Positions 44,811-55,592 of a stretch of DNA of 64,000 bases are shown in pieces. A program made the translations under genes and the position numbers. The stretch is taken from positions 21,711-85,710 of the forward strand of contig NW_024468565.1 of assembly GCF_001632365.1 (NCBI RefSeq). Direction: 5' to 3'. The notes under the pieces were generated by a model. The model ran no database searches and had not been told where the DNA came from. It saw only the letters and a program-made list of their open reading frames with translations. The stretch comes from Laetiporus sulphureus 93-53. Taxonomy: Eukaryota; Basidiomycota; Agaricomycetes; Polyporales; Laetiporaceae. The stretch's first letter is position 1. Each line of letters begins with the position of its first letter.

Positions 44811-46111
44811 ATGTCCCACACTGATGGTGTCTTCAGCCTTGCTACTCACGCTCACAGTCTCTATCCCATTGACGGTGCTTGCATTTTGCTACTGCAGCAC
44901 CTGGACAATCTCGTTTTCATGTCGCCCACTCCTGATGCTCATGCGTTGATCTGGCAGGGCTGGGCCACATCATTTTTCGCTTACGAGGTAAATATTCCGT
45001 GTCGCAATCTGCCTTCTGACGGTTAGCACTGCGGCCTTCCAGTTATGCATGACCTGTGACTATCTGAACCGTGCCAAGGGTTTGCTGTATGAGGTCAATT
45101 TGGTGTATGACTGGCTTGTGCTGAATGCAAGCCCTGACTTTGATTGGATCCCAGCAGTAGTCCCTTCCTCCCTGAGAGGTTATTCTGAGGCTGTCGGGAC
45201 TGCTGACCCAAGTCGTTCTCCTGCTGTGATGGCTGAGATCATGCAAGAGATCGTCGAGGCTGCAGACCATGGTGATTTTGACAAGTTTCCTGAAGGTCGC
45301 GACCATACTTGCGACCACTTCTTAATGGCGTACATGGCAAATGACATTTTTGTAGATCGGCACGACCGTACATTCCTTGGGCAGACCATCCCGATTGACT
45401 GCTGGTGAATAGACTATGATAGCTGACACGTTCCTTCTTCTTCCGCTGTGTCTCATGCTATGGCAGAGATTCTTCAGGATGCGGTCAAGCATGAACCTGA
45501 AGTTGTTGCAGCGACTCCGAGGGTGCAGTCACGTTCGGCATGAGTCGTGAGTACAGCATTGTCCGTGGTTACCACCAAGTCTTCCGAGTCAGATACACTG
45601 TGCGAGTACTACGTCACCATCCACACTCTCCCAAAGTGTGTGCAGGTCGCATTTCTGAGCTTCAGCAAGCCGTGGTCGCATACCAGGGTGTGTCTGGTCG
45701 CTTTCTTTATATTTGGCTCATTGCTTACGCTCCGGCCATCAGTGCTCCAAGTGCCTGGTGGACAGTGACTGTATGATCATGCCCTCTGACCACAGTGGGC
45801 AGGCTTGCATTTGCTGCCAAATGTTGCACCTCAAGTGCTCATTTGTTCAGGTTCCTGCTAGTACGTTCCTCTTTTCTTTCGATCGCAAATACTGTCATAC
45901 TGATGTTGTCCCTTTCATGATCACAGATGCCAACTCACTTGCAGAGACTGAGAGAATTCTTAGCAAAGTTCGTGGGCTGGCCATTCCCAATGCCCTGTTG
46001 GTCAAGATCTATAAACAGGAGTGCACGTGACTGGTTGTGGAGGTGACTCGCATTTGTGAGTGCCTCCAGTTCTTGAAGACCTTCCTGGCCATGAATGGGC
46101 AAGCCGTGTAG
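44811..46111 (+). pseudogene. Outer element: accessory protein 1 (antisense gene with introns)
   Basis: About 374 codons in four exons: 44811-44987, 45043-45687, 45743-45860, 45927-46111. Introns have GTAAAT, GTGTGT and GTACGT donors and AG acceptors, and all phases fit. The third exon encodes C-x2-C-x5-C-x11-C-x2-C-x6-C (CSKC ... CSFVQ), close to a fungal Zn2Cys6 cluster. The last exon is helical (AETERILSKVRGLAI). Three TGA stops in exon 2 probably replace Arg codons. The gene runs against gag-pol and starts just inside the 3' LTR, which may supply its promoter. I do not recognise the family; nuclear DNA binding is inferred only from the cysteine pattern. Confidence 0.65.
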
Positions 46112-46390
46112 CCTAAAATCATCTCGATTTGTCCTTCGTATACTCCGCTTTCTCATGTACAATAGTCCGACTGCGTTCGCCTCTGGCGTGGTGCCGTGAA
46201 TCCATTGTTTTTGAGTGGCTTCGATCAGAGTTGGCTCGCATTTTGGTCCTGCAATAGAAGTTCTGTCTGAGTCACTAAAACCAGCCTCCTGAGAAAGCCG
46301 ACTGGCTCTACCGCATGGTAGAGGATGATACCGCGAGGTTTTAACGACGTGTTCACGTGTTTGAGCTTGGCCAGTTTAAAATTTTCTGCA

Positions 46391-48513
46391 ATGGCGCCTA
46401 ACTCACCTCTCCCTCTTCCTTGATCTCTCAGCTCCTTGATGGGTGACCCCACTACTCCATCATCCTCTCAATGTCCTGCAACTCCAGTCACTTCTCCACA
46501 CAAGGTACGCCTGTCCTCTAAACCTTTTGAGCTTTTTGCAGCGCTAACTTCTTTCCTTGACACCTAGGCGGCGGACTCGAAGGATGCTGTCATGGGCGTC
46601 ATTTACTCCACTTGGAAGGTGTTGCATGAGGCAGAGCCTCTAGATCCAGCTGTGGATTCTGAATTCCTGATACGTGAGTTCCTTTCTGCCCTGGTAAATG
46701 AACGCTCTGTCGTACTCGCAGCTGGCTAACTTGCTCCCTTCTCTAGCATGATCTTCGTGCCTTTTCAGACTTGGTATTGCAAACACGCTATACCCAGTCT
46801 TGCCAAAAAGCCCAGGTGCATCTTGACTCCTTCGTTCAACCGTTGTGGCTATCGTGGTGCGCAGAGTTGATCTCGCCTGAGCGGGCTGCTGCCTTCTCAG
46901 TGAACAAGGTGCGTGTGCTGGACTGTGATCTCTTGTCCTCTACTAACATGATCCTTTGAATCTCTCTAGGAACTGAGCCCCCCTCCAGTGGCTGAGGCTT
47001 TTGCACATACTTTTTCTGATACTGGGGAGGTTGCGGCCTCTGACTCTCCAACCGCTTCCACCGGCGTCGACGATACTCTTCTCTCAGTTGCTCTGGCCTC
47101 TTTTTCTGTGGTGGCCATGCCTGTCATGGCTTCTGCTGCTCTTGGTGATCCTGTCCCTAAGTTCGAGTTTCAGGCTCGTGCAGCCAACCCGGTCACTATC
47201 AACCCTCCTTCTGACTCCGATACTGCAGCCATGGAGGTTGATTCTCCACTCGCTACCATGGTCAATAAACTTCCCTCTGCACATGTCTCCGAGACCATCG
47301 AGCTCTCCAGCAACAATGAGGATGACAGTGACAGTGACGAGGTCAAGTTCATAGGTGGCACGATCCCCAACTTGTCTTCAGTGCATTTGAAGAAGGGCAA
47401 GGGCCGCAGTCGCAAGTCTATCAAAGCTTCCAAAATGACTACGACCTCAGAGGACCAGTATGTGCACATGCCTGTGTGCATCTTTTGTGATCGCTCCCTT
47501 CCTTCAGAGTATCTTCCAGCTTGGCAGAAGCCATCTATCGCTTTTTTGGTAAGTGCTTGCCTGGCCCACGCTTTTCCATTGCTAACTCCTCTTTCTAGTG
47601 TCACTACTGCCTTCTTTCTGACAAGGTGTCTCATACTTGCACGTTAAGTGAGTTTCATCCTAAATGCCGCAAGTGTCACCATGACCACAAGGCCTGCAAG
47701 TGGTGAATGTGCGATACGGTCTCTGACATTGACGATGCTGATGGCTGGCTTTCACTAAAGAAGCTGTACCATCAAAGGGACTGGCCACTGCCCAAGATGT
47801 CAGATGCTTCAGTGATTGCGAAGGCTTCCAGTCACCAGGGTGACTACGACAAGCAGATGCATGATGCAAACACTGCCGGCAGTGATTATGCTGCAGAGCT
47901 CAAGCTTTCGCTGGACACACCGATTGATGAATATGAGACTGCGATTGCTCTGACCCCATGCCTTCATAGGCCCCCTTCCTTTCTCATTTTGTTCCTGGCT
48001 AACTGACCTCCCTCCAGGTCTGGCCCATACCTTACCCGACATGCCCAAGCCCGATGTTGAGTTCGATGCTGAAGATGCACCTGAGGTTGTGACCGTCAAG
48101 CAAGAGAAGGGCACTGCCGGGCCTTCTCATTGTAAGCTGGTGATTCCTCCACCACTGCGTGGTATATTTTTTTCTGCATCATTACTTCTTTGCTAACAGT
48201 TTCTTTAGATCATTTCGACAGGCCTCCCAAGCGTCCTCGCTTTGAAGACTCTGACCCTGATGACATCATGATGCAGCACACCCACACTGACACCATCGTT
48301 GTTCCATCAACCAAGGTCCTCAAGCCATGCTCATCGAAAGGCAAATCTCATGCAAAGGGCTCCTCCAAGGTTGCGACCATGAAGTCAGAGCTGATTCACG
48401 TTTTGACAGCTGTCATCAAGCCCTCTGCAGCTAGTACGCAACTTGAGCAGATGATTGAGCTTTCACAACAGCTCCTCGAGGAGAACCATGCCTTGAGGGC
48501 TCGCAAGTCGTGA
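46391..48513 (+). pseudogene. Outer element: accessory protein 2 (antisense gene with introns)
   Basis: About 590 codons in seven exons: 46391-46504, 46568-46673, 46747-46908, 46970-47548, 47599-47965, 48018-48161, 48209-48513. The introns end in AG after CTAAC branch points (for example GCTAACTCCTCTTTCTAG). Exon 4 has an acidic SNNEDDSDSDE stretch, then KKGKGRSRKS. Exons 4-5 join to a cluster C-x2-C-x9-C-x8-C-x2-C-x6-C. Exon 6 has VKQEKG, a SUMO-site-like sequence. Exon 7 has PPKRPRFEDSD, an NLS-like patch, and ends in a leucine-rich coil (MIELSQQLLEENHAL). One donor (47966) is mutated, a few stops occur and the exon 2/3 joint is one base out of phase. Function unknown; likely nuclear. Confidence 0.65.
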
Positions 48514-48738
48514 CTTCATTGGTGTGCTGGGCTTGGGCTGAGGCGATGCAAAGTGGGCCATCCACATATTTCTTCACATCTCTTTCGTGATCTCTCCCTC
48601 CGCGCGTGTGGAGCAAGTGTATTAGTTAGTCATCTTGAATAAACTGTGTGCCGAAAAGCCTTGCATGATCTTGTCTGACCGAAATATTAAGAAATTTGCC
48701 ACCGAATACGATAGTCTTGTTCAAATCCTTATACTTGT

Positions 48739-49290
48739 CTATTCCGACTCATTTGCATTGTACTGGTCCTGCGGTCCTTCATCTTCTTCCCCTGCCTCCT
48801 CATCTTCTTGTTCTTCATCTGGTTCCTCTTCTCCTTGGTCGTCCGCCTGGTGCATCTCCTTCAATCTGTTTTCCGATGCGTTCAACATTTCTTCTGTGAT
48901 TGCAATCTTCTTCCTTGTCGCAAAGGGCACCACCCTGAATGCAGCAATTGGTCAGTCCAATACTGCTCCATCCAACTCGCAGAGCACGTATGCTCCTCCC
49001 CGATTGCAAAACAGCACAATATATGGTCCAATATAGTGCGGTCTCATTTTCTGATTGAGTGCCTTGTCCTGCATATGCTGAACCAAGACTAGGTCTCCAC
49101 GCTTGAAGTCAAAATCCTTGATCGCATTCTTGTGGACTCGCTCGAATCATCTGGCTGCTTCTCTTCTGGCTTCGTAGACTGCGTTCTGGATTCTTGTGAC
49201 CTGTTCACGGCGCTTCGGCAACACTTCAGCTCGACTCGCAATTAGGTTGGTTGTTGTCACCATTCTGACTGGGGCTGGAATCAAATATGT
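48739..49290 (-). pseudogene. Outer element: C-terminal end of integrase/Pol
   Basis: It matches the inner element's Pol tail at 56570-57119: KKIAITEEML, ASENRLKEMHQADDQGEEE and a very acidic end NANESE. In the 90 bases nearest 49290 I count nine differences from the inner copy, and the Arg codon after LIAS is intact here while the inner copy has TGA. The fragment ends where the inner LTR starts. Confidence 0.85.
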
Positions 49291-50696
49291 TGATACGCAC
49301 CGAGGTATTCTGCAGTCGGAAAATGCCAGAAACTGTGTCCGACTATTGCACAATCGGATAGCAAGTCGCCACGATCTGGAAAGACAAACACTGAGCCGGA
49401 ATGGTCCAAAGTGAGCAAAGAAGACCTTACTGACAGCCTGAGAACACGGCACCACATGAAGGGGTCAGAAGGTGAACATGAGGCGCAAAAATAATGAGCG
49501 AGCCACGAGGAAGCATAGCCAATTACAAGAGGCAGTGTGAAAGCAGAACGCGACTGGGTAGTGGACCGATGAACCCTGGCAGGGCAGGACTTCCAGTTCA
49601 CCGAATGTATGATATGGAGAGGGGGCAGGGACGAGCTCTGCAACAGGTTTCAATGGATCGAAAACACAATGCATGATCGGAAACATGTTTCAGTGACTCA
49701 GCTGGCTCATTTCCGATCCACTATATAATCTACACTGTACATAGGAATAATAAGAGAGTTTTAGACGAAGTTCCCCATGCAGCAGTGCTCAGTTCTCATC
49801 TTGTCTACACTAGGACGTCGTGCCCGACTACGTCTACATCTATTGTGATCACATTTTACATCTCTGGGATTCTCGACACCGAGAAAGGCAGCACTCTCAG
49901 CAGTGGTCTCTAGCTCGACTCGAGTTTCAGCCAGATAAGTCACATTATCGCATTCTCGTATCTCACGCCATCGCATTTTGCTCGCACATCACCAGTCACG
50001 AGTCTCAAACCAAGATTCCATCCTCATCGGATCCCATAGCCTCGCTAGCACCCAGAAGTTCATCGTCGGCACTCGTTCCAGTTCGGAGGCACTCAGGGCT
50101 TCATCGTCGGTGCTCATTCCAGTTCGAAAGTGCTCAGGGCTTCATCGTCAGCGCTCGTTCCAGTTCAGAAGCAGTTAGGGGTTCATCGTCGGTGCTTGAC
50201 CTAGTTCGAAGGCAGTTAGAGGTTGCTCATCAGCGCTTGACCCAGTTCAGAGGCAGTTAGAGGTTGCTCGTCGGTGCTTGACCCAGTTCGGAGGCAGTTA
50301 GGGATTGCTCATCGGTGCTTGACCAGCACTTTCCAGATATAGAAGGTCCTCGTGCCCCAGCCCAGACCTTCAGCCACTACAGTTCGCGAGTACAGGAGTC
50401 ACCAATCGCATTCTACATCCACACATCCCCGCATTCCAGCATTTGACTGTTTTCCGGTAGGAAACCTCCCTACAGTCGAGTCTGACACTCACCGATCCAG
50501 AACCTTTGACAATCTGACTCAGTTTCAAGCATCACAGCCGAACGACTCAAAGCCACCCGTCACTGCATTATCATCCAAAGTTTCCTGTGACCGTAGCCCA
50601 AAGGGATCGCGGATGGACAGAGCCCTGGTTTGCCTTCCACCAGTAGGGGTTTGGTTAGGAGCACTGCTCACGGCCAGGACACAGTTGAGCATATCA
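49291..50696 (+). repeat. 5' LTR of the inner gypsy element
   Basis: It starts TGATACGC and ends TTGAGCATATCA; 1406 bp. It holds about seven 41-bp tandem units at 50058-50325, each containing CATCGTCGG or CTCATCGG and a CAGTTCGGAGGCA-type run. It is 123 bp longer than the 3' LTR, exactly three units. Substitutions relative to the 3' LTR are frequent and mostly transitions. Confidence 0.9.
49723..49729 (+). promoter_or_regulatory. TATA box of the 5' LTR
   Basis: TATATAA in the context CCACTATATAATC. The same box occurs in the LTRs at 1993, 39175 and 61630, and in reverse near 44275, so it is conserved in both LTR subfamilies. Confidence 0.55.
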
Positions 50697-50700
50697 TTTC

Positions 50701-50710
50701 TGGAGCCCAC
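50701..50710 (+). other. Primer-binding site of the inner gypsy element
   Basis: TGGAGCCCAC, four bases after the LTR, with the same spacing as at 2759 and 20512. Confidence 0.8.
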
Positions 50711-50897
50711 TGCGAGGGGTGGAGAGGATTTAAAGTTTCACAGCACTGAGTGATCAGCCTTACAATCAGAAACCAAAGAAGGAGTTCAGTATCCCCTTGA
50801 AACAGAGTCGGGATTACCACAATAGGTGAAACATTGGACGAAGAAGCCTTCTCGTCATTCAATCCAAGACTTAGGTGACTTCACGAGTTTCAGAGGG

Positions 50898-52354
50898 CCA
50901 GATTCGAGCGAGCAGAAGAAGGCCGACCACACTTAGCCAATTTTCGACCATCTCCATCATTCGAAACACGTTCCTCAGCTTCGTGATCGACATCACCAGC
51001 TTCTAGAATCCCCAGTCCACTTAGTTCGCTTACCCCGCTATCGCACCATTCGTCTGAGTCTTCGACAGTAGAAGCCCAGTCAGAACACATCTCCAAGGCT
51101 TCATCACAAGAAATCCCGCTTAGAACCCTTCTAGATGAGCTAGAAGCAGCTTTCGCAGCCGAACAAGCATCGAATCCAGTCAAGAACCCATCTCAAACAC
51201 CTAATTTATCGACCATCACAGCCACAGTTATGATGGAAACTGTAATAACCAATCAGATGCTGTTCTGTGATGATCGATCGGCACCTACCTTCGATCCTGA
51301 TCAGCCAAGAACTCTCTTTCGCTTCTTCGACAACCTAGAAATCCTATTTATGCATTGCCAAGTAAACACCGAAGCGGAAAAGAAGCTATGGATGAAACGT
51401 TACCTCAATATAGACGTTGCCGATCTCGTTGAGTCACTTCCTGAATATACCGATCGAACGAAGACCTATGTCGATTTGCGACAAGCCATCCAGGAGCTGT
51501 ATCCAGGGGCAGATACAGAGTGAAAGTGGAAAGTGCGAGACATGGATCTCTTAGTCAGAAAGCGAGCCTGACTGGGAATTCAGACCATCACCGAACTAGG
51601 GAACTATCATCGAGAGTTCCTAGCCATCACCTCGTTTCTCATTGAAAAGACTCACATTTCGGAGTCGGAACGCAATCGCGCATTCGTTCGAGGATTTTCA
51701 CCGGAGCTATGGAATCGGATTTCGCAACGCCTACAGCTGAAGCAGCCAGACCATTATCCAGATGATCCCTACTCGGTAAACGATGTCTATGAGGCAGCAA
51801 AGTTTGTGTTGCACGGCACTAGCACAGGGCCGACCACAGTAAAGCCAAATGTGACTGCTTCGACTAGCAGCCCATCGGTGATCAAGAGCGAGAATATTTC
51901 CTTGCTCATCAAAAGCTTGGTCAAGTCAGTTCAGATGCTCACAGCAGCTGCGACGAGGGGAATTGCGAAGCAGAATGGGAGGCAAACTGCAGCAGCAAGC
52001 AGAGCACCTATCACAAATGGAAATCCGAGTGGATTCTGCCACTATTGCGGAGAAGCCGGAGGTAGGATTGGAACATGCAAGCATGTCAAGGAGGACATAA
52101 AGAGCGGCAAGTGCATGCAAAATGCAGCCGAAAAAGTTGTCCTACCGAACGGCACCTTCATCCCTCACACAATTCCAGGCATCACGATTCGTGATCAGAT
52201 TTATGAGTGGCACAGGCGCAACCAGACCCCAGTCATGCCATCGGTCTCAGCAGCGAATCTATTTGAGGTCTTGGAAGACAAAGCCAGCTCATTCTCGATA
52301 GGTGCAGAAGATAGGATCGAAGCTCTGGAGCAAGAGTTGTTCAATCTAAAGTGA
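50898..52354 (+). pseudogene. Inner element: gag
   Basis: A methionine at 51230 opens MMETVITNQML, but the same frame is open upstream to at least 50898 except for one TGA, so the native start may be earlier. The capsid part has PDQPRTLFRFFDNLEIL and QELYPGAD; TGA stops follow ADTE and RKRA, the second at an expected Arg. 51806-52354 carries CHYCGEAGGRIGTC, a zinc knuckle in which the usual His is Gly, then VVLPNGTFIPHTIPGI. Gag ends in a helical segment before the protease. It forms the particle and packages RNA. Confidence 0.85.
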
Positions 52355-52381
52355 TCATGACCAGTCTTCGACGGAGTTCAT

Positions 52382-53630
52382 ATGCCACTGAGGCGACCGG
52401 CAGGAGCAGCCACAAAGCCAGCACAGTCTGAGAAGGCACCCGAACAGCAGAAGCCTCAGGCGGAGCCAGAGAAGGCCACTGAGAGCGCACCGAGTTCGTC
52501 TATGCCAGTAGTCGCAGACCCAGTTCCAGAGCATCCTTACCGATCAGTCCGAGACGCAGTATATGTTCCACCGAACACGTGTAATTTCGGGCAAGCATCA
52601 AAGCCTGGAGCACGAGATGCAGCTTATCGCAATGCACCGCCAGTCTACCAGCCAGAGCTTGCGACTACAGTTTTCGAGCGATCGATGAAGTCATCAGCAG
52701 TAACATTGTCCATGGAGGAGTTGCTGTCAATATTGCCAGACGTGCGCAACAAGTATCATGAAGCATGCACACCAAAGCGAGTAGTACCTCCAGGTGCGAC
52801 TGGAATGGCGACGATCTTCGAGAATGCGGAAGACAGCGGTTCTACAATTGGACAGGAGGAAGAGTTCACCTGTCAAGGGGAGCCTTTAGCAGCAACGGGA
52901 TCAGTCATTCCTGATCCATATGATGCCTACTTGAAGCACGTTCACATTGGAGAAGAGCCAGAACAGTTGACAGTCGCAAAAGACTCGCATGCATTGCGAT
53001 CGATAGTCGCCCTCATCGACAACAAGGAGCGAGTACAGGCGATCCTAGATCCAGGATGCCAGATTGTCGCAATGTCGGAAGATGTCTGCCTCTCGCTGGA
53101 GCTTATTTACGATCTGACAATAAAGCTCAGCATGCAGTCTGCGAACGGAGAAGTCGACCAGTCGCTCGGACTCATTCGCAACGTACCATTCCAAGTCAGA
53201 GATATCGTCCTCTACTTGCAAATCCACGTCATTCGCACAGCCGCATACGATATTCTTTTAGGACGACCATTTGACGTGCTCACCAAGAGTGTGGTGCGCA
53301 ACTTCTTCGATGAGAATCAGACAGTTATAATCGTATGTCCCAACACAGGAAGAGTCGCAATGATATCTACGATACCAAGAGGACCACCACAAGTCAGGGC
53401 ACAGCATTTGTGATCGAAGGATCTGGGTTTTCACTAATGGAAGATATGAGTACCGAAAGCAGCGGAATGGCAGTAATCATTGATGTAAGCAGCACAAATA
53501 CCCCTATTATATCAGCCTATTCCCCAGTCATATCTTCCAATCCCGTTTCTGTTCAGTCAAGCTATTTGCGAGCCTCAGGACAGGCCCTCGATGCAGTATC
53601 ATCATTGTACACAGTCACCTCAGATTTTTG
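52382..53630 (+). pseudogene. Inner element: aspartic protease and linker
   Basis: A Pro/Ala/Glu-rich region (52382-52540) is followed by NFGQASKPGARDAAYRN and then the protease from about 52990. The active site reads ILDPGCQIVAMSE, with DPG in place of DSG as is usual in this Agaricomycete lineage, and the end reads DILLGRPFDVLTKS. The linker continues in another frame to 53631 (VISAYSPVISS, SSYLRASGQ). Confidence 0.85.
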
Positions 53631-53770
53631 ACTGACCCCTCGAACCTTGACTTTGTGACTGCTACAGATGATCGTAGGTCACAATTGTGATCTAGAGTCA
53701 AGCTCGAGAGCAGGCTATGCTGTGATCAAGAAAAAGTACAAGCCAGTCACGCTAAAAACTTGACCAGTAA

Positions 53771-55509
53771 TTGCATCGGTACCTGAGCAATTCTGAATCG
53801 TTCGACGAATCGTTGGAGATCCTTTGCGACACCTATCTAAGCTTCCAGAGCGGCCGGCTCCATTCTTTCCAATCGGTCACTATACGAAGGAATGCATGGA
53901 GGCTTTGGATGTGGTGCACCAGCCAGAATTCTTATGGCCAGAAGAGTAAGCTCTCATGCACGCATTCATGTGTCTGCACAATCAGGCATTCGATCAGAGC
54001 GATTCCGAGCAAGGACGATTCAAGTTGCAGTATTTCCCACCGATCGATTTTTCAGTCATCCCACATCAGCCATGGGTTCAGCGGAACATTCCGATTCCAC
54101 CGGTCATTTACAAGGAAGTCTGCGCGATTATCAAGAAGAAGCTGGATGCCAGAGTCTACGAGCTCTCAAACTTCTTATATCGATCGCGATGGTTCTGCAT
54201 CATAAAGAAGGATGAAAAGTCTCTGCAACTTGTTCACAGTCTCGAACCACTTAACGTCATCACAATCCAGCACTCAGGAGTTACGCCGACTTCAAAGCAT
54301 CTAGCAGAGCAGTTCAGCGGTCACGCCTGTGGAGCCATGCTCGATCTATATGTTGGATACGATGAGAGACTCATAGCGGAGACATCACGTGACCTCACCA
54401 TGTTCCAGATGCCTTTTGGTGCTTTGCGACTCGTCACCCTTCCGATGAGATGGACAAACTCGGTGCCGATCTTTCACGATGATGTCATGTACATTTTGCA
54501 ATCAGAAATCCCTGCATTCACCATGCCGTACATCGATGATGTCCCAGTCAAAGGTCCAGTGACTAGATATCTCAATTTGGATGGAAGCTTCGAGATGATC
54601 GCAGGCAACGATGGCATTTGACGATTCATCTGGGAACACTTCCAGAATCTTAATCACATTGTGCAGCAAATGAAGTATGCTGGAGGTACCTTCTCGGGAA
54701 CGAAGTTAACACTATGTGCCGAAGAGATCACGGTTGTCGGACACAGGTGTACTCCAATTGGATGATTGCCAGATGAATCGCGAGTCTGGACAGTCAGAAA
54801 TTGGGGCCCATGCAAGGACCTATCGAAAGTTCGAGCTTTTCTAGGCACGATCGGAGTTGCGAGGATCTTTATCAGGGACTTTGCAAAGCGAGCGCACTCA
54901 CTTGTGCAGCTTACTCAAAAAGGAGTTTCATTCGAATTCGACAAGGTGCAGCTCAAAGCGATGGAAGACCTGAAGCAGGCATTATTGGAGTCGCCAGCTT
55001 TGCGAGCAATTGATTACGACTTGTCAGCACCAGTTATTCTTGCAGTGGACACGTCTCTGATCGCAGTCAGATATCAGTTGTGCCAAGGTGCAACTGACAG
55101 ATCGAAAAAGTGGTTTTTCAATCGGTTTGGGTCTATCACGCTCAACGACCATGAGAAGAGGTTTTCGCAATCGAAGCTCGAGCTCTACGATCTATATCGT
55201 GCATTGCGAGCACTCAAGGTCTATCTAATCAGCATTTGCAACCTGATAGTCGAAGTGAATGCAAAGTACATTAAGGGCATGTTGCAGAACCCAGACATTG
55301 CTCCGAGTGCAAGCGCTAATCGTTGGGTCATTGCGATGCTCATGTACCAGTTCCGACTAGTCCACATCCCAGGAGTCATGCATGGTCTAGATGGATTATC
55401 ACACCGACCGAGACAGCAAGGCGACCCACCACCAGAGCTGATCAAGGACACCAACTTCAATGACTGGGTGGATCGCATGAACGGCTTTATGCATCAAGTG
55501 CTTCCCTGA
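53771..55509 (+). pseudogene. Inner element: reverse transcriptase and RNase H
   Basis: 53956-54621 has PWVQRNIPIPPVIY, YRSRWFCIIKKDEKSLQLVHSLEPLN, LYVGYDERLIAE and the active site PYIDDVPVKGP (two Asp). TGA stops precede RFIWEHFQNLN and LPDESRVW, both where the other copy or family has Arg. 54766-55509 covers GTIGVARIFIRDFAK and the RNase H with VILAVDTSLIAV, RFGSITLNDHEKRFSQ and SHRPRQQGDPP. The family is common in Agaricomycetes. Confidence 0.9.
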
Positions 55510-55592
55510 GCACAGCTTCCGAGCAATCTGCCGTCGACCGAGAATGGTCGATTTTTCGAACGGAAGAGGAGCCAGCCACGCAATCAGTTTTT

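Noticed and set aside
47170..47634. Minus-strand frame opposite accessory gene 2
   Set aside because: Mirror frame of the Ser/Asp-rich exon; not supported in the other copies by conserved splice sites or motifs.
43428..50696. A single composite element bounded by the inverted LTRs at 43428 and 49291
   Set aside because: Integrase halves on either side of 49291-62481 and the matching target bases show that these LTRs belong to two different gypsy elements, one inside the other.
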